A stretch of DNA of 37,249 nucleotides from Clostridia bacterium (lineage in GTDB: Bacteria; Bacillota; Clostridia; Christensenellales; Aristaeellaceae), in assembly GCA_017481825.1 (NCBI GenBank), contig JAFUOR010000081.1, positions 1 through 37,249 of the forward strand, read 5' to 3'. The notes below the pieces were generated by a model. The model was not told the origin of the DNA and did not search any database. It saw only the letters and a program-made list of their open reading frames with translations. Shown here piece after piece: positions 22,667-30,567 of this stretch. The position numbers and the translations under genes were made by a program. The first letter of the stretch is position 1; every line of letters starts with the position of its first letter.

Positions 22667-23005
22667 TCACCGAACCCTGCGGGTGGTGAGCCGTACGAAG
22701 TCGGGGTATGCCTGAGCGATGTTCTCAAGCCCTATGTGGAGCGCTGACATGAGCAGCTGCGCATCCTGCATCTGTTGTGCGGTCATCCCTTGAGGAAGCA
22801 TGACCTCCAGGTAGCCATCATCGCCGCCCTTTTCGATGGGGGAGAGATGAAGCAGCTGGCAAAGCGCCTGATCGGTGGTGATCGCCAGCGCCGAGATGCC
22901 TGCGCATACGATGTCGCTGCCTTCCTCGGCATAGCCGCTGTGCCCCTTGATGGAGAAGCCGGTGATGCGGGAGGCGCTGTCCAGATAGAGCGTGCAGCGC
23001 GTCAT
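22667..23005 (-). CDS. prp: Ribosomal-processing cysteine protease Prp
   Basis: 112 residues. The catalytic pair sits in K-G-H-S-G-Y-A (His22) and D-I-V-C-A-G-I-S (Cys34), the same positions as in the characterised Staphylococcus protease. Prp cuts the N-terminal extension of L27. The gene sits in the conserved order rplU-prp-rpmA and its ATG overlaps the rplU stop (ATGA), indicating coupling. Confidence 0.95.
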   Translation of the reverse strand: MTRCTLYLDSASRITGFSIKGHSGYAEEGSDIVCAGISALAITTDQALCQLLHLSPIEKGGDDGYLEVMLPQGMTAQQMQDAQLLMSALHIGLENIAQAYPDFVRLTTRRVR

Positions 23006-23313
23006 CAGGCGTTGATGGCAGTGATCTCCACCTTGGTGTAGGGCTGACGATGGCCCTGACGGCGGTGGTAGTTCTTCTTGGACTTGTACTTGTAGATCAT
23101 GATCTTCTCGCCCTTGACCTGAGCCACGACCTTACCCTCAACAGTCGCGCCGGCCACGGTGGGATTGCCGACCTTGATCTCGCCATCGTTCTCGACCATC
23201 AGAACGTCGAAGGAAATGGCGGAACCATTCTCCAGGTTCACCTTGTCAATGTAGATGGTCTCACCCTGAGACACGCGGTACTGCTTGTTGCCGGCGCTGA
23301 TGATAGCGTACAT
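23005..23313 (-). CDS. rplU: Ribosomal protein L21 (bL21)
   Basis: 102 residues; the start MYAIISAGNKQYRVSQGE and the end Y-K-S-K-K-N-Y-H-R-R-Q-G-H-R-Q are diagnostic of bL21, a 50S protein bound to 23S rRNA. The ATG at 23313 follows AGGAGGTG. A structured 5' leader and a consensus promoter lie upstream. Confidence 0.98.
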   Translation of the reverse strand: MYAIISAGNKQYRVSQGETIYIDKVNLENGSAISFDVLMVENDGEIKVGNPTVAGATVEGKVVAQVKGEKIMIYKYKSKKNYHRRQGHRQPYTKVEITAINA

Positions 23314-23335
23314 GCAAAAGCACCTCCTATTATTA

Positions 23336-23388
23336 CTCGCCGGAATCTGAGGTTGCGCTTATGCGCATTGTGACAGACCTCTCCCGAG
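23336..23388 (-). promoter_or_regulatory. Structured rplU leader (L21-leader-like)
   Basis: In the transcript three stems nest in one arm: CUCG with CGAG plus GGA with UCC (23382-23388 with 23336-23346, with a bulge), GAGGU with ACCUC (23377-23381 with 23349-23353), and UGCGC-AUAA-GCGCA (23354-23367). The element lies between the promoter and the ribosome site. Firmicutes rplU genes are known to carry an autoregulatory L21 leader; identity with that family is likely but rests on position and shape. Confidence 0.6.
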
Positions 23389-23402
23389 CGGCTTACCGAA
23401 AT

Positions 23403-23431
23403 ATGATACCACATTCGCCTATCCATGTCAA
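23403..23431 (-). promoter_or_regulatory. Promoter of the rplU operon
   Basis: On the minus strand TTGACA (23426-23431), 17-bp spacer, TATCAT (23403-23408). Confidence 0.85.
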
Positions 23432-23465
23432 GCGGAAAATGCAGTATTTTCAACACTTTGCGCGA

Positions 23466-24101
23466 TTATTTTGCGAAGAATGCGGCAAGCTTTCCATGCT
23501 TATTGACGCACAGCCCCTGCCAGCCGCAGTGCATGGCGGCCTCGATGTTGCCGGGGGTGTCATCGATGAAGAGCGTGCGTGAGGGCGTGAGGCCAAACCG
23601 GGCAATCAGGTGCTCGTAAATGGCATGTCCCGGCTTGACCATCTGGATGTGACTGGAGATGACCTTCTCGTCAAACAGACGGAAGAAATCCAGCTTGTTC
23701 CAGATGTAGCTGATGCCTTCCGCCGGGTAGTTGGACAGGGCGTAGACCTTCTTGCCGTGGGCTTTGCAGGCACGGAGCGCTGCAACACCCTCCTCAATGG
23801 GTTCCAGGTCAAACCAGCCGCGCATCACGCGGGCCACATAGGGCAAAATCGCATCATCGCCGCTGGACATGGCCTCGATGGCTTCATCAATGGTGATGGT
23901 GCCGTGATCCAGCATACACCAGTAGGGGGAGCGGAAGATACGCACGGTCAGATCATCGTGCAGATCGGGGCGTTCGGGGACGATCTTCTCCAGCAGCTCG
24001 GCGGGAATGTAGCGCAGCAGCACATTACCGATGTCAAAGACCACCGCGTCGATCTCATCCCACGGCATGGATGCATATTTGTCGTCGATCATCAGATTCA
24101 T
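23466..24101 (-). CDS. HAD superfamily (subfamily IA) sugar-phosphatase-like hydrolase
   Basis: 211 residues from the ATG at 24101, six bases after GAGGTG; in-frame starts further upstream precede the promoter. HAD motif I is V-V-F-D-I-G-N-V-L-L (nucleophile Asp23); the D-x-G-N-V form resembles YihX-type glucose-1-phosphate phosphatases. Motif II is Y-A-L-S-N-Y, motif III the Lys in M-V-K-P, motif IV L-F-I-D-D-T-P-G-N-I. The substrate is unknown. Its promoter is divergent from that of deoB, which it shares an intergenic region with, so a role in sugar-phosphate or nucleoside catabolism would fit. Confidence 0.9.
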   Translation of the reverse strand: MNLMIDDKYASMPWDEIDAVVFDIGNVLLRYIPAELLEKIVPERPDLHDDLTVRIFRSPYWCMLDHGTITIDEAIEAMSSGDDAILPYVARVMRGWFDLEPIEEGVAALRACKAHGKKVYALSNYPAEGISYIWNKLDFFRLFDEKVISSHIQMVKPGHAIYEHLIARFGLTPSRTLFIDDTPGNIEAAMHCGWQGLCVNKHGKLAAFFAK

Positions 24102-24120
24102 CTGTATCACCTCGATCAAT

Positions 24121-24149
24121 AGCATACGCCATTCGTTCTGTAAAATCAA
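24121..24149 (-). promoter_or_regulatory. Probable promoter of the HAD hydrolase gene
   Basis: On the minus strand TTGATT (24144-24149), 17-bp spacer, TATGCT (24121-24126). Four of six bases match consensus in each box. Confidence 0.5.
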
Positions 24150-24154
24150 GCCCC

Positions 24155-24183
24155 TTTTCATTTATGGGAAGATGGTGTATAAT
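24155..24183 (+). promoter_or_regulatory. Probable promoter of the deoB operon
   Basis: A perfect TATAAT at 24178-24183 has a poor -35 (TTTTCA, 24155-24160) 17 bp upstream, suggesting dependence on an activator or a weak promoter. The AAAGGAGG ribosome site follows at 24191-24198. Confidence 0.55.
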
Positions 24184-24206
24184 AGAGTAAAAAGGAGGCT
24201 GTCTGT

Positions 24207-25370
24207 ATGAAGCGAGTTTTTCTGACCGTTCTGGATGGCGCCGGCGTCGGCTATCTGCCGGATGCTGCGCAGTATGGCGATGTGGGCTCCTGCACCTGGG
24301 GCCATGTGGTAGATGCCTGTGCGCCCAAGCTGCCCAACATGGCGAAGCTGGGTCTTGGACATATTGAGGGCACACATTATTCGCCGGACGCAGCGGCGGT
24401 GGGCGCCTTTGGCCGGGCGATGGAGGCCAGCGCCGGCAAGGACACCACCACCGGCCACTGGGAGCTGGCGGGCCTGAAGCTGGAAAAGCCCTTCCCGACC
24501 TTTCCCGAGGGCTTCCCGACGGACTTCATGGCCAGGTATGAGGCTGCCATTGGCCACAAGTGCATCGGCAACTACCCGGCCTCCGGTACGGCAATCCTGG
24601 ATGAACTGGGCGAGGAGCATATGCGCAATAAGACGCCCATCGTCTACACCTCGGCGGACAGCGTGTTCCAGATTGCCTGCCATGAGGATGTGTTCTCCCG
24701 CGAGGAGCTCTACGAGCTGTGCCGCATCGCCCGGGAGATGCTGACGGGCGATCTGTGCGTGGGCCGTGTGATTGCGCGTCCCTTTGTCGGCACGGGGAAG
24801 GGCGCCTTCACCCGTACCTCCGGTCGCCGCGACTTTGCCGTCCCGCCCTTTGGGGAGACGCTGCTGGACGTGGTGCAGGCCGCCGGGATGGAGAGCCTGG
24901 GCGTGGGCAAGATTGAGGATATCTTCGATCAGCGGGGCCTCACTGGTTCCAACCATGCCTCCGGTAATCCCGCCTGCATCGATGCGTGGATGGCGTATAT
25001 GCGCAAGTCCTTCACGGGTCTGTGCTTCACCAACCTGGTGGATACCGACTCCCTCTACGGCCATCGCAATGACGCGCCGGGCTTTGCCAGGGCTCTTGAA
25101 TATTTCGATCAGAAGCTGCCGGAGATTCAATCGCTCATGACGGACGAAGATCTGCTCATCATCACGGCTGATCACGGCTGTGACCCGTGCTTCCCCGGTA
25201 CCGATCACACCCGCGAGCACATTCCGCTGATGGTCTGGCACAAGGGCATGAAGAAGCTTGTTGACCTGGGCGTCCGCACCACCTATGCCGATGTGGCGGC
25301 TACCTGTGCCGAGTGGCTTGGGCTGCCGGAGAGGTTTGGCGCGGCTTCCTTTGCGGATCAGCTTCGATAA
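24207..25370 (+). CDS. deoB: Phosphopentomutase
   Basis: 387 residues, ATG at 24207 after AAAGGAGG. The alkaline-phosphatase-superfamily start V-F-L-T-V-L-D-G-A-G-V-G carries the metal-binding Asp10; K-D-T-T-T-G-H-W-E near residue 80 carries the phospho-acceptor threonine; and I-I-T-A-D-H-G-C-D-P near residue 315 with G-T-D-H-T-R-E-H-I-P completes the two-metal site. The enzyme interconverts (deoxy)ribose 1-phosphate and 5-phosphate, linking nucleoside phosphorolysis to pentose metabolism. It leads an operon with purine nucleoside phosphorylase, its partner in nucleoside salvage. Confidence 0.97.
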   Translation: MKRVFLTVLDGAGVGYLPDAAQYGDVGSCTWGHVVDACAPKLPNMAKLGLGHIEGTHYSPDAAAVGAFGRAMEASAGKDTTTGHWELAGLKLEKPFPTFPEGFPTDFMARYEAAIGHKCIGNYPASGTAILDELGEEHMRNKTPIVYTSADSVFQIACHEDVFSREELYELCRIAREMLTGDLCVGRVIARPFVGTGKGAFTRTSGRRDFAVPPFGETLLDVVQAAGMESLGVGKIEDIFDQRGLTGSNHASGNPACIDAWMAYMRKSFTGLCFTNLVDTDSLYGHRNDAPGFARALEYFDQKLPEIQSLMTDEDLLIITADHGCDPCFPGTDHTREHIPLMVWHKGMKKLVDLGVRTTYADVAATCAEWLGLPERFGAASFADQLR

Positions 25371-25385
25371 CGGAGGTGATATTGC

Positions 25386-25637
25386 GTGAAAAAAGTCATG
25401 ACATGGGCAGCCGTCATCGCTTCCATAGCCGCTTTGCTCAGCTGGGGTGTTATGGGGGTAAAGATATTTGATGGTGACTATGAAACTGCCGTAGAAGCGC
25501 ATATCATGCTGGTTTCTATTCTGATCCTTCTTGTGTGCGCTGTTTACAAGCTTATCAACAGCAAGTGTCCGCATTGCGGAAAGCTTCGATTAACCAGCGG
25601 AAAATATTGCTCTCATTGTGGCAAGGAAATTGAATAA
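25386..25637 (+). CDS. Small membrane protein with C-terminal zinc ribbon
   Basis: 83 residues starting with GTG at 25386, eight bases after GGAGGTG. Two membrane segments (about residues 5-27 and 38-57, the second reading M-L-V-S-I-L-I-L-L-V-C-A-V) are followed by a short zinc ribbon, CPHCGKLRLTSGKYCSHCGK (C-x-x-C, 11 residues, C-x-x-C). Double-zinc-ribbon membrane peptides of this kind are widespread and functionally obscure. It is AT-richer than deoB and the phosphorylase on either side and sits between them in the operon with short gaps, so it is probably a late insertion. It ends 14 bases before the phosphorylase. Confidence 0.8.
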   Translation: MKKVMTWAAVIASIAALLSWGVMGVKIFDGDYETAVEAHIMLVSILILLVCAVYKLINSKCPHCGKLRLTSGKYCSHCGKEIE

Positions 25638-25651
25638 CGGAGGATAAAACC

Positions 25652-26470
25652 ATGCAGGAATACATTCAAAAGCTCCACACCGCTGCCGACGCCATCCGGG
25701 CCGCCGTGGGCGAGGCTGATATCGGCGTGATCCTTGGCTCTGGCCTGGGCGATTATGTCGAGGCCCTTGAGGATGCGAAGTACATCGATTACAAGGACAT
25801 TCCGGGTTTCCCGTACTCCACGGCTCCCGGTCATGCCGGACGCTGGTGGACGGGCAAGCTCCATGGTAAGCGCGTGTGCATGATGCAGGGGCGCTTCCAT
25901 GCCTATGAGGGCTGGAGCATGGAGGAGGTCACCATGCCTGTGCGCGTCATGTCCCTGCTGGGCGTGAAGACCCTTTTTGTCACCAATGCGGCGGGCGGCG
26001 TGAACCTGTCCTTCTCCCAGGGCTGCCTGATGATCATCAGCGATTTCATCAATATGTCTGGCAAGAATCCGCTGACGGGCCCGAATCTTTCCGAGTTCGG
26101 CGTGCGCTTCCCCGATATGTCCCACGCCTACGACCTTGACCTCATCAAGCTTTGCGAGGCACAGGCTGCCAGGCTGAACGTCTCCGTCCAGAAGGGCGTG
26201 TACATGTGGATGAACGGCCCCACCTACGAGACTCCTGCGGAGATCCGCATGGCGCGCATTCTCGGTGCGGATGCGGTGGGCATGTCCACCGTGCCGGAGA
26301 CCATCGTGGCACGGCACTGCGGCATGCGCGTGCTGGGCGTGAGCTGCATCACCAACATGGCGGCGGGCATCCTGGATCAGCTGCTGGACGAGCAGGAGGT
26401 CATCGACACCGCTGCCCGCGTCAAGGGAACCTTCCGTGCCCTGCTGGACGCGACGATCGAGGCGCTGTAA
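25652..26470 (+). CDS. punA: Purine nucleoside phosphorylase (trimeric PNP type)
   Basis: 272 residues, ATG at 25652 after CGGAGG. Motifs in order: V-I-L-G-S-G-L-G (phosphate loop, about 26-33), P-G-H-A-G-R near residue 65, M-Q-G-R-F-H-A-Y-E-G near residue 82, V-T-N-A-A-G-G near residue 112 and N-G-P-T-Y-E-T-P-A-E-I-R near residue 190. It splits purine nucleosides to base and (deoxy)ribose 1-phosphate, the substrate of DeoB encoded two genes upstream. The SDR gene follows with only one base between. Confidence 0.96.
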   Translation: MQEYIQKLHTAADAIRAAVGEADIGVILGSGLGDYVEALEDAKYIDYKDIPGFPYSTAPGHAGRWWTGKLHGKRVCMMQGRFHAYEGWSMEEVTMPVRVMSLLGVKTLFVTNAAGGVNLSFSQGCLMIISDFINMSGKNPLTGPNLSEFGVRFPDMSHAYDLDLIKLCEAQAARLNVSVQKGVYMWMNGPTYETPAEIRMARILGADAVGMSTVPETIVARHCGMRVLGVSCITNMAAGILDQLLDEQEVIDTAARVKGTFRALLDATIEAL

Positions 26471-26471
26471 G

Positions 26472-27206
26472 ATGCGCAGAACAGCTCTGATTAGCGGCGG
26501 CTCCCGCGGCATTGGCGCAGCCTGTGTGCGTGCCTTTGCCGGGGCGGGCTATGCCGTGGTATTCCTGTATAACAGGAGCGCCGACAAGGCTGAGGCGCTC
26601 GTGCAGCAGCTGCGGGAGGAAGGATATGATGTGTCTGCCCGCGCCTGCGATGTCTCCGAAGGTGCGCAGGTGGCTGCCATCATCGCGGATGTGCTGCGGA
26701 CCTACCACCGCATCGACGCACTGGTGAACTGTGCGGGTATTGCCCATATCGGATTGCTGACTGACATGACGGAGGAGGAATGGGACCATCTCTTTGCCGT
26801 CAACGTCCGCAGTGTCTTCAGTGTCACAAAGGCCGTACTGCCGGGGATGATCTCCGAGCGCCGGGGCGCCATCGTGAACGTCTCCAGCATGTGGGGCGAG
26901 GTCGGCGCGTCCTGCGAGGCGGCATATTCAGCAACGAAGGCTGCCATCATCGGCCTGACGAAGGCCCTGGCCAAAGAGGTTGGCCCCAGCGGCGTTCGCG
27001 TCAACTGCGTTACCCCCGGTGTGATCGACACGGACATGAACGCGCAGCTGACCGACGAAGACCGCGCCGCCTTGTCCGACGAAACGCCCCTTGGCCGCAT
27101 CGGCACAGCCCGGGAGGTGGCCCAGACCATCCTCTTCCTGTGCAGCGATGGCGCAGATTTTATTACAGGACAAACTGTCGGTATCAGCGGCGGAATGGTG
27201 GTGTAA
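26472..27206 (+). CDS. Short-chain dehydrogenase/reductase, FabG-like
   Basis: 244 residues, ATG at 26472, one base after the phosphorylase stop with a weak ribosome site (GAGGCG), indicating coupling. The Rossmann signature G-G-S-R-G-I-G (residues 9-15), N-C-A-G-I near residue 86 and the catalytic S139, Y152 and K156 (A-Y-S-A-T-K) are all present, as is the V-T-P-G-V-I-D-T loop and the C-terminal G-I-S-G-G. Length and sequence resemble 3-oxoacyl-ACP reductase, but the enzyme lies in a nucleoside-salvage operon away from fatty-acid genes, so the substrate may differ. Confidence 0.92.
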   Translation: MRRTALISGGSRGIGAACVRAFAGAGYAVVFLYNRSADKAEALVQQLREEGYDVSARACDVSEGAQVAAIIADVLRTYHRIDALVNCAGIAHIGLLTDMTEEEWDHLFAVNVRSVFSVTKAVLPGMISERRGAIVNVSSMWGEVGASCEAAYSATKAAIIGLTKALAKEVGPSGVRVNCVTPGVIDTDMNAQLTDEDRAALSDETPLGRIGTAREVAQTILFLCSDGADFITGQTVGISGGMVV

Positions 27207-27238
27207 AATTCCGCATTCATAATTCCGGATTCCCTGGG

Positions 27239-27276
27239 CATGCTGTTTCCAAACGAAGCAAGGAGGAAACAGCATG
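27239..27276 (+). promoter_or_regulatory. 12-bp inverted repeat enclosing the ribosome site and start codon of the D,D-carboxypeptidase
   Basis: CATGCTGTTTCC (27239-27250) is perfectly inverted as GGAAACAGCATG (27265-27276), loop of 14 bases. The right arm contains the ATG (27274-27276) and the last two G of AAGGAGG (27260-27266). Folded RNA would hide the start codon, so translation should be low unless the hairpin is opened; alternatively the DNA palindrome is a protein site. Confidence 0.8.
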
Positions 27277-28437
27277 ACGACATATAAGCGGGTATTGGCG
27301 GCGGCGTTGACCCTCTGCCTGTGGATGCCCCTCACGGCAGCGGCGGATCGTCCTCTGGAGGATGGTCAGCCGCTTTCGTTGACCTCTCCGGCGGTGGTGC
27401 TGGCAGAGACGGATACCGGCACGATCATCTTTGAGAAGAATGCAGACGAAAAGCGGGAGGTTGCCTCCATCACCAAGCTGATGACGGCACTCCTCGTGCT
27501 GGAGGCTCTTGACAGGGGAGAGGTGGCCCTGGACGATCCAGTGCAGGTCAGCGCCAATGCAGCGGCGATGAAGGGCTCCCAGGCCCTTCTGGACGCCAAT
27601 GCGACCTATTCCCTGGAGGATCTTCTGCGCACCACCATCATGGCCAGCGCGAATGACTCCGCCGTGGCGCTCTCCGAGTACCTCGCCGGCAGCGAGGAGG
27701 CCTTCGTGGCGAAGATGAACGCCCGTGCCGCCGAACTTGGCATGACCAACACGCATTACGTCAACTGCACCGGATATCCTCAGGAGGGCCAGTACACCAC
27801 AGCGCGCGACGTGTGCACCCTGTGCTGTGAGGTCGCCAAGTACCCGGAGTACACCACCTACTCCTCTGTCTGGATCGACACCCTGACCCATCCCGGCGGC
27901 CGCGTAACCGATCTGACCAACACCAACCGTCTCGTGCGTTTCTATGAGGGCTGCGATGGCTTCAAGACCGGTTCCACCGACGCGGCGAAGTACTGCCTTG
28001 CCGCTACCGCCAGCAAGAACGGCATGCGCTTGGTGGCCATCGTCCTGGGCACGCCTGTGAGCCAGACCCGCTTTGACGAGGCCCGCGCCATGCTGGATTA
28101 CGGCTTTGCCAACTACCAGCGCGTGGCCATTGCCAACAAGGGGGATTTGCTGGGCGAAAGCCTGCCCGTGAAGGGCGGCAGCGCTGATTCGGTGGAGCTG
28201 GCGCTGGGCAGCGGCCTCTCCATGCTGCTCAAAAACGGTCAGCAGAGCGGTCTGCGCTTGGAGCTGTCCCTGCCGGAATCCATCGATGCGCCCGTACAGG
28301 AGGGCGATGTGCTGGGTCTGGTGAATGTGCTGCTGGATGGCCAGGTCATCGCCAAGCTGAACTGCGTGGCGGCTTCCTCCGTGCCCCGACCGGGCTTCAT
28401 CGAAGGGCTGTACCGGATTCTGGAGAATTGGCGATGA
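27274..28437 (+). CDS. Serine-type D-Ala-D-Ala carboxypeptidase (penicillin-binding protein 5/DacF type)
   Basis: 387 residues with a signal peptide (about 1-24, ending T-A-A-A-D). The penicillin-binding motifs are S65-I-T-K68, S125-A-N127 and K231-T-G, spaced as in class-C low-molecular-weight PBPs. The C-terminal beta domain (about 280-375) is present, but no clear amphipathic membrane anchor; the last residues (F-I-E-G-L-Y-R-I-L-E-N-W) might form one. The enzyme trims the terminal D-Ala from peptidoglycan stem peptides outside the membrane. The start codon lies in a hairpin, pointing to translational control. Confidence 0.95.
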   Translation: MTTYKRVLAAALTLCLWMPLTAAADRPLEDGQPLSLTSPAVVLAETDTGTIIFEKNADEKREVASITKLMTALLVLEALDRGEVALDDPVQVSANAAAMKGSQALLDANATYSLEDLLRTTIMASANDSAVALSEYLAGSEEAFVAKMNARAAELGMTNTHYVNCTGYPQEGQYTTARDVCTLCCEVAKYPEYTTYSSVWIDTLTHPGGRVTDLTNTNRLVRFYEGCDGFKTGSTDAAKYCLAATASKNGMRLVAIVLGTPVSQTRFDEARAMLDYGFANYQRVAIANKGDLLGESLPVKGGSADSVELALGSGLSMLLKNGQQSGLRLELSLPESIDAPVQEGDVLGLVNVLLDGQVIAKLNCVAASSVPRPGFIEGLYRILENWR

Positions 28438-28863
28438 TGAACATCGGCTCTGCCGGAAATATTCATTAGGTACCGGAGTGCAAACGCAAAAGCGAAATGT
28501 GATTTGGCAAGGATGTGTTTGTCTGTTCTTTGCTGCCTGTTCCGATCCTCTGCAAAGATGCATGGAGCTGGGCGTTAGGGCTGCAGACCATGCGCGCATT
28601 GCTGATGAATAGCAGCAGATGCTTGATGAACAGGCACAGCTTCGTACATTGCTTGCGGAACAGAACGTTGATCCTGCGGTACCGCACATGAATAGAGCGT
28701 CCAGAGACTCAGATCACTGGACGCTCAGCGGTTGGATTATTTCGTTTGAACCGAACTCAGACAGGGAATGTCACAATCAATCAATTCTTTTGTGGACGAT
28801 ATCTTGCAAGGTGCAGAAAGTGCTGATTGTGCATCCTGCTATCCGTTGCCGATATTAACGGTT
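28438..28863. other. 426-bp stretch without a convincing gene, possibly decayed coding sequence
   Basis: No intact gene was found. On the plus strand from about 28490 to 28690 one frame reads as plausible protein (A-C-S-D-P-L-Q-R-C-M-E-L, then a helical Q-M-L-D-E-Q-A-Q-L-R-T-L-L-A-E-Q) but is broken by a TAG near 28617, which may be the trace of a lost gene. No good terminator for the carboxypeptidase gene is visible. Confidence 0.4.
28695..28726. repeat. 10-bp inverted repeat, 12-nt loop
   Basis: GAGCGTCCAG (28695-28704) is perfectly inverted as CTGGACGCTC (28717-28726). Neither side has a T tract, so it is not a standard terminator. Confidence 0.6.
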
Positions 28864-30387
28864 CTATTGGAGCTGTGTGATAACCAGATGCGCAGAAACA
28901 GGCCGAGTTCCTCCTGCAAGCGGAGTAATTGTCAGTGCTGCCGCATTCCCTGCGGGATTTCGCACAGTTAAAATCGAGTTGATAACAGTTGTTTCCACAA
29001 TGGCTATTCCGACGATCTGGGACGTCCCGGTTGCGCGGCCTACGACGGTATATGCCAAATCCTGACCATTAAGCGTGAGGATCAGCTGTCCGGCCTCGGT
29101 CACACTCACCTGGAAGAGTACCTGATAGACGCCAATGTCTGCCAACGTAAAGGAATCAGGCCCAGAACGGGCAATGCCAGATCCGCTGTTGGGACCATCC
29201 TGCGGGAAGCTGACATCCGTACCAGGAGCAACGGTTGCCGAATTGTCGCCAGGCATTAGTGCATAGAAATCTGCATAGTTGAGCATACCGCCAGCAGGAC
29301 CCTGAGGACCAGCAGAACCAGTTTCGCCAGCGGGGCCTTGAGGACCAACAGGACCAGTTTCGCCAGCGGGACCTTGCGGGCCGACAGGTCCAGTTTCACC
29401 TACAGGGCCTTGGGGACCAGCGGGACCAACTTCGCCAGCGGGGCCTTGTGGGCCGACAGGTCCAGTTTCACCTACAGGGCCTTGGGGACCAGCGGGGCCA
29501 GTTTCGCCAGCAGGCCCTTGGGGACCAGCAGGACCAGTTTCACCGGCAGGCCCTTGCGGACCAGCAGGACCAGTTTCACCGGCAGGACCTTGGGGACCAA
29601 CGGGGCCAGTTTCACCTACAGGGCCTTGCGGACCAGCGGGACCAACTTCACCAGCGGGACCCTGCGGACCAGCGGGGCCAGTTTCACCGGCAGGCCCTTG
29701 GGGACCAACGGGGCCAGTTTCACCAGCAGGACCAGTTTCGCCTACAGGACCCTGCGGACCAGCGGGCCCAGTTTCACCAGCAGGCCCTTGGGGACCAGTG
29801 GGACCAGTTTCACCAGCGGGGCCTTGGGGACCAGCAGGCCCTTGCGGACCAGTCGGACCAGTTTCGCCAGCGGGACCTTGCGGACCAGCAGGACCAGTTT
29901 CACCGGCAGGACCTTGGGGACCAGCGGGGCCAGTTTCACCTACAGGGCCTTGGGGACCAGTGGGGCCAGTTTCACCAGCGGGGCCCCGTGGACCGGCCGG
30001 ACCAGCTTCGCCAGCGGGCCCCTGCGGACCAGCAGGACCGGCTTCACCAGCAGGCCCCCGTGGACCGGTCGGACCGGCTTCACCAGCAGGCCCCCGTGGA
30101 CCGGTCGGCCCTGCTTCTCCAGCGGGACCACGCGGACCAGCAGGACCGGCTTCACCAGCACAGCCCTGCGGACCGGCAGGGCCAGCTTTACAAATAGGCC
30201 CACACACAAAATTGGAGCACTGGCGGCCCTGGTTATCCATGGGAACGCATAGATCAGCAGGCGTGCGTAGCCTTAGTGAATGGTTCATGCAGCAAGGACA
30301 CTGCCCTTTGGGAGGATGACATCCGCATGCATTATCTTCAAACCTTTCACTACCATTTCTGTTGTGAGGATAATGATAGTCATTCAT
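28864..30387 (-). CDS. Collagen-like protein with BclA-like C-terminal domain (probable exosporium / surface protein)
   Basis: 507 residues from the ATG at 30387, preceded by GAGGTGGG; a TTG one codon upstream is less likely. The N-terminal 68 residues have no signal peptide but nine Cys, with C-x-C near 21 and C-P-C-C near 30. Residues 69-365 are about 99 unbroken Gly-X-Y triplets dominated by [12 protein letters not shown] and GPTGPQ. The last 140 residues ([12 protein letters not shown], with [11 protein letters not shown] and T-L-N-G-Q-D-L-A-Y) match the jelly-roll trimerising C-terminal domain of BclA-type spore proteins. Absence of a signal peptide fits deposition on the spore from the mother cell. 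A CATATACAA box near 30418 on the minus strand faintly resembles a sigma-E/K -10. The exact repeat number is probably variable. Confidence 0.93.
   Translation of the reverse strand: MNDYHYPHNRNGSERFEDNACGCHPPKGQCPCCMNHSLRLRTPADLCVPMDNQGRQCSNFVCGPICKAGPAGPQGCAGEAGPAGPRGPAGEAGPTGPRGPAGEAGPTGPRGPAGEAGPAGPQGPAGEAGPAGPRGPAGETGPTGPQGPVGETGPAGPQGPAGETGPAGPQGPAGETGPTGPQGPAGPQGPAGETGPTGPQGPAGETGPAGPQGPVGETGPAGETGPVGPQGPAGETGPAGPQGPAGEVGPAGPQGPVGETGPVGPQGPAGETGPAGPQGPAGETGPAGPQGPAGETGPAGPQGPVGETGPVGPQGPAGEVGPAGPQGPVGETGPVGPQGPAGETGPVGPQGPAGETGSAGPQGPAGGMLNYADFYALMPGDNSATVAPGTDVSFPQDGPNSGSGIARSGPDSFTLADIGVYQVLFQVSVTEAGQLILTLNGQDLAYTVVGRATGTSQIVGIAIVETTVINSILTVRNPAGNAAALTITPLAGGTRPVSAHLVITQLQ
29293..30183 (-). 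repeat. Gly-X-Y coding repeat array
   Basis: About 99 nine-base units, grouped into higher-order units of 18, 27 and 36 bases such as [12 protein letters not shown]. Near-identical blocks recur many times, so slippage and assembly collapse are both likely. Confidence 0.9.
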
Positions 30388-30567
30388 CAAAATCCCACCT
30401 CAATGATTCGTTTCTTGTATATGGTTTGTTACAAATCGATGCCGCTCAAGCGCAATCTGCAACACTGTCAAGCAAAGCTACTTCAGACAAAGAATGTGCT
30501 TTTTCTTTCTCCTCTTGATGCATCAGCAAGCGGTACGATTACCTGCTGCATCTGAGGGTAGAAAGCT

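Noticed and set aside
27207-27227. Two copies of AATTCCG 14 bases apart, considered as a repeat element or attachment site
   Set aside because: Seven-base repeats are too short to support either; no linked integrase or transposase is present.
27217-28689. 490-codon minus-strand frame over the D,D-carboxypeptidase gene
   Set aside because: The sense strand carries all three penicillin-binding motifs; the antisense frame is only a shadow.
28695-28726. Intrinsic terminator of the D,D-carboxypeptidase gene
   Set aside because: The stem is perfect but neither strand has a T tract and it lies about 260 bases after the stop codon.
29293-30183. CRISPR-like direct repeats
   Set aside because: The periodicity is a multiple of nine bases with no unique spacers and is explained by Gly-X-Y coding.
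29338-30252. Repetitive plus-strand frames opposite the collagen-like gene
   Set aside because: They arise because the 9-base repeat leaves several frames open; no start signal or known repeat protein fits.
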